From positions 62,001 to 126,000 of the forward strand of contig JASGEI010000018.1 in NCBI GenBank assembly GCA_047606545.1: a stretch of 64,000 nt of DNA, written 5' to 3'. The translations under genes were made by a program, and so were the position numbers. This document shows, one piece after another, positions 32,127-43,800 of the stretch (positions are counted from its first letter, which is position 1; each line of letters begins with the position of its first letter). The notes under the pieces were generated by a model. That model was given only the letters and a program-made list of their open reading frames with translations, was not told the origin of the DNA and searched no databases. The stretch comes from JASGDC01 sp047606545 (lineage in GTDB: Bacteria > Actinomycetota > Actinomycetes > Actinomycetales > Micrococcaceae).

Positions 32127-32453
32127 ATGTCTTCAGTTTCAATTAAGAGTTCCCCTCAGTCTTCACTGAAGCTGACTAGGAGAGGCCGTTTTCTATTTAT
32201 AGGATTACCAGTTTTAACTACTATTGCAGTATTGTTAGCATTTATTGGAAGTATGCTATTTTCTCCAAAAGCAGATGCTAGTTCAGTGCCGACTACAGTA
32301 ACTGTTTCCCAAGGACAAACCCTTTGGGCTGTGGCTGCTGGCTTAGGATTAAATCGTGATGTGCGTGGTGTAGTTACTGACATTATTAAACTAAACAACA
32401 TGGATGGCTCTGCTGTATATACTGGTGAAAAGTTAGTGGTGCCAAGTACATAA
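32127..32453 (+). CDS. LysM-domain membrane protein, likely SOS cell-division suppressor
   Basis: A 108-residue protein with one membrane helix (FLFIGLPVLTTIAVLLAFIG, about residues 27-46) and a short external LysM domain (VSQGQTLWAVAAGLG ... GEKLVVPS) that binds peptidoglycan. Position and layout match mycobacterial ChiZ (Rv2719c) and Bacillus YneA, which are beside lexA, induced by DNA damage and delay division. The LexA-like box in its promoter supports that role. AAAGGAAA lies 8 bases upstream of the ATG. Function is inferred from context and architecture. Confidence 0.8.
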   Translation: MSSVSIKSSPQSSLKLTRRGRFLFIGLPVLTTIAVLLAFIGSMLFSPKADASSVPTTVTVSQGQTLWAVAAGLGLNRDVRGVVTDIIKLNNMDGSAVYTGEKLVVPST

Positions 32454-32496
32454 TTTATTTACAGGTAAATAAAACTTTAATATAATTTTTACTGAT

Positions 32497-32540
32497 AGCC
32501 TCGTGTGGACCTCTAAACTATGTCGCCGAGGCTTTGTTAT
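32497..32540 (+). terminator. Probable terminator of the LysM gene
   Basis: AGCCTCG (32497-32503) pairs with CGAGGCT (32527-32533), with an additional inner GAC/GTC pairing inside the long loop, and is followed by TTGTTATT. Confidence 0.55.
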
Positions 32541-32600
32541 TCAAAACAACGAGCAGTTTCAGATATAAACTGAATTTTATCCAATTAGGCGTACACAGTT

Positions 32601-33060
32601 CTAGTTACTATTGAATGTAGTTTCGCATAGCATTTGCATGATTAGGGTAATCATAAGTTCTTTTTCTCTAGGGTTACTCATCGCTACCATAAGAGTAATT
32701 GCAGTCAGATAGTGGATGATTTTTCACTATTAGGTAGAGTAAATTTGCGGCTTTTTCTTCAACGGTAGGGTATAAGTCAACTCCTGCAAATCTTTGATAT
32801 ATAGTTGGAATAATTCCTTCAAGAGCATCATTACGTTCTATGCCCAGTAGTTTATCATTAGGAAACTTTGTGGCGATTTGTGTAATTATGTTGCGTGTTT
32901 CGTCTATGGTTAATTCCCAGATAGGTTTAATATTCGGTTTAGGGTTTAAGGTCCCTTCGTCATAATCACGCAGTAACGTAAATCCTGGGATATATTCAGC
33001 AATTACAGTGGCAACTCCAGGAAACTTACGGCAAATGTATAGTCAGCGAGAAATTCACAG
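32601..33060 (-). pseudogene. Fic/RhuM-type gene relic, catalytic core deleted
   Basis: On the minus strand, an open stretch from about 33050 encodes IPGFTLLRDYDEGTLNP, RNDALEGIIPTIYQRFAG and VEEKAANLLYLIVKNHPLSD, the run-up to the HPFxDGNKR Fic motif of RhuM/Doc-like proteins. The GNKR core and following helix are missing, and a stop follows at once. The family's last helix (SNPREKELMITLIMQML) appears in another frame, ending at 32601. No start codon is found in the first frame. This is a decayed toxin-like or virulence-type gene. Bases 32541-32600 and 33061-33162 hold no gene; a small hairpin lies at 33105-33126. Confidence 0.7.
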
Positions 33061-33162
33061 TATTTATCTGGAATAAGTCCAGCGTTATAATAGGTGGTTG
33101 GTGAAGTTTAGTTTTGATTAAACTTCCCTTAATTAAAAGTAGTTAAGTAGTTATTGGTGAAA

Positions 33163-34383
33163 ATGTTCGAAAATTTGCGACAAAAAGAGCTTTGGCAACG
33201 AAACTTATACATACTTAGCTTCGGTACTTTTATGACTGGTGTGGGTGCCAGCTTGGTTATTCCATTTTTGCCATTATATATTGAATCTTTAGGGCATTAT
33301 TCAAAAGCTGAGTTAAGTTTTCATAGTGGTTTGATTATTGCTAGTACCTATTTAACTTCTGCCATTGCTTCGCCATTATGGGGAAAGTTAGCAGATCGAA
33401 AAGGTCGGCGCCCAATGATGTTACGTGCCAGTTTGGGTATGGGTATCATTATCTTCTTAATGGGATTTGTAACCAATGTCTGGCAATTATTAATATTGCG
33501 ACTTTTGCTTGGAGCTTTTTCTGGTTATATCAGTAACTCGACTGCTTTAATGGCAATTATTGTACCGAAAGACAAGGCCGGTAAAGCATTAGGGACTTTA
33601 TCTGCTTGGAGTACTGCAGGAATGCTTTTAGGACCACTTATCGGTGGTGTTTTAGCAGTTCATACTGGATATCGAATGACATTTTCGATTACAGGTGTCA
33701 TCATGTTGCTCGTATTTTTATTGACCTGGTTCTATATTAAGGAAGAATTTACGCCAAAGACCAAAGCTGAAATGACGAAGAATAAAGTGCGATTAGCTGA
33801 GATTCCAAATATTAAAATTGTTATTGCGATGTTGGTAACTATGCTGGTAATCCAGCTTTCTGATAAAGCGATTACGCCAATATTGAGTTTGTATGTGCGG
33901 GAATTAGCAAAGCACCCAGATAATATAACTGTACTGGCAGGCTTAGTTGCCTCAGCACCTGGTCTGATAATGATTTTTGCAGCACCATTCTTTGGCAGGT
34001 TGGGTGATGCTATTGGACAATATAGGGTTTTGTTCTACGGTTTGTTACTAGCTTTTGTCTTATATATATTGCTTGCTTTTACTAATGCCATTTGGCAGTT
34101 ATTGCTACTTAGGTTATTGGTTGGTATCAGCGATGCGGCATTAGAACCAAGCGCACAAATTATTATGGCAAAATATGCTCCAGAGGAGTATAAGGGACGT
34201 ATTTTCAGTTATGGACAATCAATGAGATCTGTTGGAGCAGTAGGTGGTCCAATAGCTGGCTCTGCAGTAGCAGGTTATTTTGATTATCGTTATGTGTTCT
34301 TCTTAGCAGCGTTCTTTATCATCTTAAACTTAATAAACTTTGGCGCTAATTATAAGGTTTTAAAAACAGAAAGAACTAAGTAA
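33163..34383 (+). CDS. MFS drug-efflux-type transporter (MdtG/PmrA-like)
   Basis: About 406 residues with 12 predicted membrane helices, of the DHA1 drug:H+ antiporter group. The loop 2-3 motif A is LWGKLADRKGRRPMML (about residues 75-90), and it is repeated in degenerate form as FFGRLGDAIGQYR in the second half. WSTAGMLLGPLIGG is motif C of exporters. ATG 33163 is chosen, with GTG 33157 and TTG 33154 possible. It converges with acpS, 11 bases apart. The exported compound cannot be inferred. Confidence 0.88.
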   Translation: MFENLRQKELWQRNLYILSFGTFMTGVGASLVIPFLPLYIESLGHYSKAELSFHSGLIIASTYLTSAIASPLWGKLADRKGRRPMMLRASLGMGIIIFLMGFVTNVWQLLILRLLLGAFSGYISNSTALMAIIVPKDKAGKALGTLSAWSTAGMLLGPLIGGVLAVHTGYRMTFSITGVIMLLVFLLTWFYIKEEFTPKTKAEMTKNKVRLAEIPNIKIVIAMLVTMLVIQLSDKAITPILSLYVRELAKHPDNITVLAGLVASAPGLIMIFAAPFFGRLGDAIGQYRVLFYGLLLAFVLYILLAFTNAIWQLLLLRLLVGISDAALEPSAQIIMAKYAPEEYKGRIFSYGQSMRSVGAVGGPIAGSAVAGYFDYRYVFFLAAFFIILNLINFGANYKVLKTERTK

Positions 34384-34394
34384 AGCTATTAAAA

Positions 34395-34826
34395 TTACTG
34401 TGTTCGAGAAATTGTAACGAAAGCAGTAGCACTATCGCCATCGTGACTAGCAGAGCAATGAATTAGAATTTGCTTACCCAAGGAACTTGCCACAGCTTTA
34501 GCTATTAGTCCTGATAATGCAATGTAAGGCCGTCCCCAATTATCATGGCGAACTTCTATTTCCTGCCAGTTAACTTTATCTGGGAGGATTATTGGCGGTT
34601 TCCCTAACAATGCATTGGACCAAGCTTTAATAAGTGCTTCTTTAGTCGCCCAAATTCCTGCTAAATGTTGAGCAGCATTGGGCAAGGCATTTTGGACGGC
34701 CTTTGCCTCGGCTCGTCTACGCTCTCGTGCAGTAAAAATTGCAGAGAGAGACGAGCCGGGCAAATCCAATTGTTCAGAGAATACATGGATATCGACTAAG
34801 TCGATTCCAATTCCTAAGATACTCAT
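34395..34826 (-). CDS. acpS: Holo-[acyl-carrier-protein] synthase
   Basis: A 143-residue phosphopantetheinyl transferase that activates the carrier domain of the fatty acid synthase. The metal-binding Asp is in GIGIDLVDIHVF, and the WATKEALIKAW segment holds the second acidic/Lys motif. The gene starts on the last base of the fas stop codon (TAATG overlap), so translation is coupled. In bacterial type I systems this activity is a separate small protein next to fas, as here, whereas fungal synthases carry it on the same chain. Confidence 0.95.
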   Translation of the reverse strand: MSILGIGIDLVDIHVFSEQLDLPGSSLSAIFTARERRRAEAKAVQNALPNAAQHLAGIWATKEALIKAWSNALLGKPPIILPDKVNWQEIEVRHDNWGRPYIALSGLIAKAVASSLGKQILIHCSASHDGDSATAFVTISRTQ

Positions 34827-37800
34827 TAATAAATCCCGTCTGTGCCTAATCTAGCATCTGGATCTAATAGCATAGTAGCTTCAGCTTCATGTGCATCTAC
34901 TGACTCATCAGAAGAGAAGCGACGGTTTGGAGCTACTTCAAATAGCTCTGCATGACCGATCATTCCAGCTTCTAGACGGCGTGCACCTTGGCGAAGCCTA
35001 GTTTCGGCTTGTTCACGCCACTTATCAGCAATTTTATCACCTTTAGCTAAGCGTAATGCGGCTTCAAAAGCACCTGGATGTACCATTACCACTAATGAAG
35101 ATACGTGACCGAAACCAAGTGAAGTTAGAATTGCAGCTTTCACAGTACCAACAGATTCTAGATCTAGTGGGTTGCGTAACCATACTAACCAAGGTTCCTC
35201 AGCTAAAGCATCATCTACACAATCCAGTGAGATATTACCAGGCACTCGACCATCAGCAAATAGCTGGCAGATACCAGAAACCTGGAATACCGCAGCGCCA
35301 CCTTTAGAGTGACCAGTCAAAGTCTTCTGCGAGATGACAAACATTGGATTCCCAGGTGTCCTGTCTAGAGCTTTTGCTAACCTAGTGTGCAAATCAGACT
35401 CATTAGGATCATTGGCGTTAGTAGAAGTATCATGCTTAGAAACTACTGAGATATCATCTGCAGTAACACTTAATTTAGCTAGTGATTTACCAAGTAGGGA
35501 ATCATTGCCACCACGTGCAGCACCAAGTGCACCAATACCAGGAGCTGGAATTGAAGTATGGATACCATCAGCAAAGCTTTGTGCAAAACCGACTACACCT
35601 AGTACTGGTAATCCCATTTCTGCTGCAATATCACCACGAGCTAGTAGGACAGTACCGCCACCTTGGGCTTCAATGAAGCCATCACGACGGCGATCATTTG
35701 CACGAGAGTAGAAACGCTCATTGATACCTTTATCAGCCATATTCTGTGAATTAGCAGTTGCGTTCATTGAACCGAAACCAACGATACTTTCTACAGCCAT
35801 ATCATCAATGGCACCAGCAACTACGAATGAGGCTTTGCCACAAGTAATCTTATCGACACCTTCTTCAATTGATACAGCTGCGGTAGCACAAGCACCTACA
35901 GGGTGAATCATTGAGCCATAACCACCCACATAAGTTTGCATTACGTGTGCTGCCATAACGTTTGGCAGTGTTTCTTGCAAAATATCTGATGGGTAATCTT
36001 CACCTAAGAAGCGATCCACGAATAGTTTACGCATTGAAGTCATACCACCAAAACCGGTGCCTTGAGTAGAGGATACCTCAGTTGGGTGTATGGCTTGTAG
36101 TAATTCAGCAGGTGTGAAACCAGCTGATAAGAAAGCATCCACAGTGGTTACCAAGTTCCAGGCAGTCATCCGATCCATGCCATCCATGACACTTTGTGGG
36201 ATACCCCACTTACTAGCATCAAAGTCAGTAGGTAATTGACCACCAACAGTACGAGTTAAAGTAGCACGACGTGGTAGCTGAGCTTGTGCGCCAGCAAGGC
36301 GAGTAACTTCCCACTCACCATCTTCACTAGCTTTAATTCGAGTTAGCCTTGGATCTTCAATTAAATAAGATTCTGCAGTTTTCTTATCGGGAACAGTGAA
36401 AGTCACGTCATGTGATAAGAATATAGTTGCATCTTCCAAAGTGCCTTTATCTTCAATAGCGCCTTCGTTTACGAATGACCTAACACCAGAACGGGCAATT
36501 ACTTCGTCACGGAAACGGGTAAAGATTTCGTTCTCAGGAACTAGTTCATCTTCAACGTCATACCAACCTGCTTTTGGTGAATCTTTCCATCGAAGTAGAC
36601 CCATCATCCAAGCTAATTCCAAAACACCAGCAGGAGTAAGATCTACTGAACCATCAGTATGCATACCAAGCTCAGCTTGATGACGAGTACGAGCAGAACC
36701 CCAGGTACTAACTTCACCAATACCTACTACTACGACCATATCTTCAGGACGAGCAGTAACATCTTTCCACAACTTAGCATCGTATGGAATTAAATCTGGA
36801 TTAGCAGGTGCTGATAACGCTGGAATAGCTGGTTTACTTTCTTCAGTTTCCGATACTTCTTCTTCAGCCAAGTCAGCCATAGCAGCTTTCTTCAAAGCTA
36901 CTAAATCCACACCATCACCAAGACCACCAGTTAAGTCTGCAAGAACAGGTTTTTCAAGAGCTTCTTTACGAGTCTTAGTAGAGCATAGTTTGATTAGTTC
37001 ATCAGCAATTTCCGTAGTGGAGTATGTTTGGATTCCAGCCTTTTCAGCTGCAGCAACTAATGGATCATTACCACCCATGAGACCAGTACCACGAACCCAA
37101 CCAATACGAGGATGTGCAAGTGTTACTTTATCAGCCCAAATTTTCTCAACTGACCAGCGATTAACCAGTGCATCGAAAGCAGCTTTAGTTTCGCCATAAG
37201 CACCATCGCCGCCGAATACCCCACGGTTTGGCGAACCAGGTAGTACCACATGGACTTTGCTTACTTTAGCTGTGCCTTTATTAAGGCGAGCCAGACCAGC
37301 AATCGCACGTTCCACACTCCAAAGTAGCAGACGAGTTTGTGCTTCGAACTTATCACCAGAGTCTGCTAGCGTACCCATCACAGATGGAGCAGCAAATGGT
37401 AGGAATAGGGTAGGAGTAAGTGCCGGCTTTAATACTGTAGTAGTAGGACCTACTACTTTAACCTGCTCGTTACCTACCCAATCAATCAGTGCATCAACAT
37501 CACGGTAGCTAGATAGATTAGCTGGAACTATCCATAGCTTAGCGCCTGCAATAGCATTTTCCCGGTAAAGTTTCTTAGCGAAATCTAGTCGTGCTGCATC
37601 AACACGAGAAGCAGTAGCAATTACTGTAGCACCACCAGCTAGTAGTTTGGCAGCTACCGCTCCTGCAATTGAAGTAGGAGCCGCGCCAGTTACTAGTGCA
37701 ACATCATCTGCAAACTTTCCAGGTTTTTCTGTAGTAGCTTCTTTAGCAATCTTGTCATACTTCTTTGCCAAGCTTGTTTTGCCAGCTGCTTCTGCTTTAT

Positions 37801-40800
37801 CAGCCCACCAAATAGCTTGGTTAGCTACAGCTTCACCTGTACCTGTGAAGTTAACTTTAAGTTTTGGATCGTGCCACAAACGTGCCAAATCTTCACGAGC
37901 TGATGCCCAGCGATCATCAATAAGCACAGCTTTTTTCTCGTCAAATGCTGGAGTCACTTGATCAAGCCAATTTGTACCAAGTTCTGAACTTACGGCATCA
38001 GCAATCTTATTAGCTAATTCAGCATCAGCATCTTCTTCAGGTGCACCTTCAGCTAGAGTTGCCACTCCAGATAGTCCTAGAGCTTCTAGTAGTGATTTCG
38101 CGGAGTCGGCTAATAAGCCATTTTCACCAAGTAGCTCTTCTTTGAATTGCTCAAGAGCTGCAGAATCAACTACTGCACCGCCACCGCTAGAGCCACCAGC
38201 TTGAGGCAGTGCTACAGTAACGCCATTAGCAGCTGCTACTGCTTGTACAGCTTGGTCAATTAAATCATCAGCTTCAGCAGCTGTTGATACTGCCAATGGC
38301 AAGGTGTCTAGTGAACCACCACGAGCAGAATCACCTTCACGAGTGCCAAGTAGGATTTCAGCAGTTACAGCATTAGCCCAACCATCACCAAGTAACCAAG
38401 TGTCTTTAACACGTTCTGAGATACGAGTAGCTTTAATACCAGCACTACCAAATAGTTTACGAATCCTATCACGAATTGCTTCACCGAGTACTGGACCAAA
38501 AGGCTGATAGTTATGTGCAAGGCGATCTACGCTAATACTTAGTTCTGCCACATTTGCATCAGCAGCACCGTCAATAGAAGCTAGACCTAATTCAGCAGAT
38601 AGATCCATCAATAACTGATTACGCCTTGCTGAAGCACCATTTGTCAACGTATCAGTAGTGTCATCATCAGTAATTTGATCTATTCGAAGTTTGTTAGTGT
38701 ATGCCATCAAAGTGCGAATTGCTGCAGAAGCAGTAAACGACAAATCTGCTGGGCGTTCCGATGAAGCTGCTGGAGCAGGGGAGGCAGTAACTGGAGCAGT
38801 TTCTACTACTTCAGTAGCTGCAGGCGTTGGAGCTTCCACTTTTGGTTCAGCCTCTTGCTTAGGTTCTGCTACTGGGGTCAATTCTTCTTCAGGAGCTGCA
38901 ATTGTACGAACGTCATTATGAGCTACTATCTTTTCATCGCGCTGTACGTTAAGTACAGCACACTTTACGCCACTGAATTGGGGTAGCTTCAAAGTTTTTT
39001 CACCAAGAGAAGCTAATGTAGGTGAAGTAGCTAGACCAATTTCAATGAAGCGTTCTACGCCTAATCCACCACTATTAACTGGAGTTAATAGCAACTCTTG
39101 AGTTTCAATCCAGCGTACTGGAGAAGCGAACTGCCAGCATAGTAGCTCTACTAGTAGCAAACGTGCTAATTTTTCTGGTTTCTTCGTAGCTTTTTCCCAA
39201 GCTCCAGATTCTTCTAGTAGCTCACGAATTGGTTTAGAATCCACTTCGTCCACGATAGTTTCAGCAAAGGAACGAGTTAATTCAAATGGTACAGCCACTA
39301 GGTTTGGAATATAGCTATTTGCTAGGTGCTTATAATCAATGTTCTCTGGTAGCAGTTTTAATAGCTTTTCGCGGAATTCTTCAACTCCGTCTCGAAGTAC
39401 CTTAGAATGGAACGGTACATCAAGACCTGGGATATACATAAATGCATTCCTACCACCAAATGCAGCTGTGCGTTCTGCTACATCGGTTTCTAAAGCCTTT
39501 AGACCGGCAATAGTTCCAGCGATTGCATATTGCTGACCAGCTAAGTTGAAGTTCACAATCTGTAAAAATTCTCCAGATTTTTCGGCTACTGATTCAATGT
39601 AATCAGTTACTTCTGCATCGCCTACACCAAACTGATTTGGACGCAATGCTCCCATTCGATAATTGGAGCGACCTTGGTCATCACGCTCAACTAAATTATG
39701 CATAGTAGCACCACGATGGAATACAATTTCCAAAACTGTTTCTAGTGGAATTACTTCACCATATGATGAAATTGCAGTGTATTCACCTAGCGAGTGGCCA
39801 GCAAAGTATGCCCCAGAGACTAGGGCATTTTGTTCGCGTAGTCGCTCAGTTTGTGCAAATGCCATAGTCGCCATTGCTACTTGAGTGAACTGAGTTAAGT
39901 TCAGCAAACCCTCTGGGTGACGCCAAGTTTGTTTTTCAGAAACAACCTCAGTAGGGTTATCGCGTACTACGCTAATAATTGAGAAGCCTAGTTTTTCTTT
40001 AGTAACTTTATCGGCACGCTCCCAAACTTCCTTAGAAGCTGGTGAAGTTTCCATCTCATCAAGCCCCATACCTTGAACTTGGATACCCTGTCCAGGATAT
40101 ACATAAGCAGTACGAGCTGGTTTAGTTGCCGCAGTACCACGAGAAACTACCTGCCCATCAATCTTAGAAGTAACTTCTATGATTTGACCACCATCTGGCA
40201 ATCTACCAATACGTTCTGCAGTTATATCAATCTTGTCATTAAGGTTAACTAGTCCATACATATTGTAAGACCAGCCAGTAATCTTATTACCTATGCCATC
40301 ACTTCCAGTAGCTGCAACTAAGTTTTGTGCCACTGCTGATAACCACATGCCGTGAACCAGAGGTACTCGTAGGCCAGCCACAATAGAAGCATGAGTCGAA
40401 GTGTGAATTGGGTTAAAGTCTCCAGAAACATTAGCAAAAGGTGTCATATCTGCTGGCGCAGTAACTTTAACTTGGCGCAAAGTTGAGCGTGGAGTATCAA
40501 TCATGTCGCTAGCATTGCCACCAGCATCAGCAACAGCTGGAGGTGCAGTGGTAGCACCAATACGACCACGAATTGCAAAGCGTTCACTAAATTCGCCAAT
40601 TTCTTCACCGTCATGCAGCAAAGTTTCCTTTACTACCACAATACGACCAGCAGAAGATTCTAATAAATCTACAGTGCGAGCTACGACAGTAAGTTCTACT
40701 GGACCATCAGTAAGTAGTTCAGCAAGATCTACATCTAAGCGAGCTGTGTGATCAAGATGTACTGCAGAAAGTAGTCCTTCAATTACTGGGTAATCATTAA

Positions 40801-43800
40801 CCATTGCAGAACCAAGCGCTGCATAAATTGCTGGCCAGCACATACCTAGTAGTGCATCTGGAATCCATTCAACAGGTTGGTATTCTGCTGGCAGTGCATC
40901 TGCTGTAGCAGTACGGTGTAGTGCAGCAAGATTTGAATTAACTGTGAAGCTCCAAGTAGCTTCACCAAATGCAGAATCCTTAGAAGGTTTCATAACTGGC
41001 AGTTCTTCAATTGGATCTCCAGTAATAGTAGTCCCACCAACGCCAGCTGTAGCTGCCAATAATGCATACATATTCTTAGGTAATGTATCATGATCCACCA
41101 CTGGCATTGCACCAAGAACAGCTTCTTTACCTAAGCGTAGTGGAATAGTCAGTGAACGTACTGCATGGTTTTGAGCACCATTTGGATCTTTATCCCAATA
41201 AGTATCAAATTCAATTGTTAAATCGTAGACATCAGCATTATCTTCTTGCTCAGTTATGGTGAAAGTCTCTGGTTCAAGAATATTTGCTGGGTTTTCGATT
41301 AGGTTACCGTTCCACATGATATGTGGTGCATTGGTGATAAACTCTGCAGCATCTTTTGCATTTGCTAGGCGCGCATATACCTTCTTAGCTTTATTATTAA
41401 CTCGAGTCGCACAAGCAGCTTCAAATCTGCCTAGTAATTCATGGATTGGTTCGTTAACACGATCAATTCCAGCAACAGAAACTGGACCAGGGATAATACG
41501 AACTTGATCAGCAGTATAGCGATCATCTTGTGACTGCCATAAGTTATCTTGGCCCCACCAACGTAAGATATCGTCATCTAGTATCGGTACGAACGGCATT
41601 GGTTTTGGGTGTTTTCGGACAAGTTCAGTAAACCAGGCTGCATCACGTGGTGTTACCAGTAAAGTTTTTGCAGTAGGGTAGGTTTTGGTAAGTTTATCAA
41701 TTGCACTAAAAGGCTCACGTACGGCTTCAATGTCAGGGAATAAGGTTTCAATTTCACCGTATTCAGCATCATTTAGGCGACCTTCAATTCGATGTAATAA
41801 ATCAAGGAATCTATCAATCCAAGTTTCATCAACCCAAGGATGTGATAATTTTGCAAAACGAGTCGCCCATTCTAGATAAGTCATTTTATCTAGATCCCCG
41901 AAGTATGGCTTTGAAGTCTTATTTAAAGCTTCTACGATTTCATCTTTACGTGCAGCGATTGCTTCTGCATCACCAGTAACTTGAGCAATAAGACGAGCAC
42001 AAGCTGAAGCAGAATTATCAATTTCGTGAATATCTGCACGTAGGTGTGAAAGACTAGAAGCCATACCGCCGCGGGTTTGACCTTCACCAATCCAACCACC
42101 TTGGGCATCATCAATGGCACGACCAGGAATACCTTTAGTTTTTAGAAGTAATTGCTTCACTTCTTCAGAAGTCTTTGCTTCTTTGGCAGTCATTGCTGCT
42201 GTACCAACTAGTACACCATCGACTGGCATCAAACGATTATTATGTGGCAATGACCACTCACCACTTATGTAATCAGCAGCACGTTCTGGAGTACCAATAC
42301 CACCACCGACACAAAGGACTACATTTTCATGCTCACGCACTTGAGTGTAAGTAGAAAGTAGTAAATCATCAAGATTTTCCCATGAATGATGACCACCAGC
42401 ATGACCGTCTTCTACCTGCATGATGATATTAGTACCTTCAACTTCACGTGCAATTGCTAGCACTTGACGGATCTGAGATACAGTTCCAGGTTTAAAGGTA
42501 ACGTAAGGCATTCCAGTAGTTTTTAATTCTTCAATTAGTGATTCAGCTTCATCAACTTCTGGAATACCTGCAGAAATAGTTACCCCGTCTAGTGGTGCAC
42601 CAGCAGCGCGAGACTTTAATACGGTACTTTGAGTGCCAAAATGTAGATTCCACAAGTAACGATCTAGGAACATTGCATTGAATTGTGCAGTATGACCTGG
42701 CTTGAGTTGTTTACGTAATGATTTTAGGTTTGCAGTGTAAACTTCTTCAGTTACCTGACCGCCACCTGCCATCTCGGCCCAGTGTCCAGCATTGGCAGCT
42801 GCTGCTACGATTTCTGGATCAACTGTAGTTGGAGTCATACCTGCCAACAAAACTGGAGAACGTCCAGTTAAACGAGAGAACTTAGTATCTACAGCTTTTT
42901 TACCGTTTGGTAATTCCAGTACTTTGGGTGCAAATTGTGTCCAATCTATGCTCTTAGTTGGCGTGTTACCTAGTGTCATAAATTGGTCACGAGCAAAAGT
43001 GGTGCCAAGAGATACAGTACCGACACCTGTACCATTTAAGTTTTCAGCATTGATTTGGTTAAGACTTTCACCTGGACCTAAATCAAGTACCCAGCCAGCG
43101 CCAGTTTCAATAATTTTGCCTAATTGTTTAGGCCAATCAACTGATTCAAGTAATATTTTTTGAGCTAGGGGTTCTACAGTCTCTTTACCAAGCCCAGCTA
43201 TTTCTGCCCATGATAAAACTTGATGGTATGCCTGGGTTAGAAGCTCTGAATGGTAAGGTGCTCCAAGTTGCAAGAAGTCAAATTGTGCTTCGAAACCTTT
43301 ACCACCGTGCGTTTTCTTAGCAATTGCTCGTGCTTCAGTAGCTTCACGTTCTTTACCTGCTGCAATTACCTGCTGTAGTTCTGCAGGAGATCCAGAGAGA
43401 ATGAAACGATTAGGGCTGTTTGTAAGACTGACATTTACTGAATTAAGTTCTATTGAGTCTAGTAGACTATCTAGAATTGTTTTAGTTACTCCTTGTACTG
43501 AGAGCATTGGTGTTGCGTTACCAATTGCATATAGCGCATCTGTAACTACATTTGCCGAAGTTGCTGCACCGATTAGGCGAGCAGTAGCGAAAATTTCAGC
43601 CTTTTTAGTTTCATCTTTAGTTGCCCAAGCTTTAAAGAGTTCCTCAGCTAGAATGCCTTGAGAATGTCCTTGTACGGAAACTGGCGCATTATTTCGTAGA
43701 TCGAATCCTTCATTAGCTAAAGTTTCTAAGGTAGCTAATTGAGTAGCCAAGATTCCAGGAACTGAATAAAACGGGGTACTTTCAGCCTCTGTATTCGGTG

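Noticed and set aside
36396..43661. Many 60-125 codon frames on the + strand inside the fatty acid synthase gene
   Set aside because: They lie wholly opposite a clearly conserved 3,070-residue protein with all motifs intact; low stop density on the other strand explains them.
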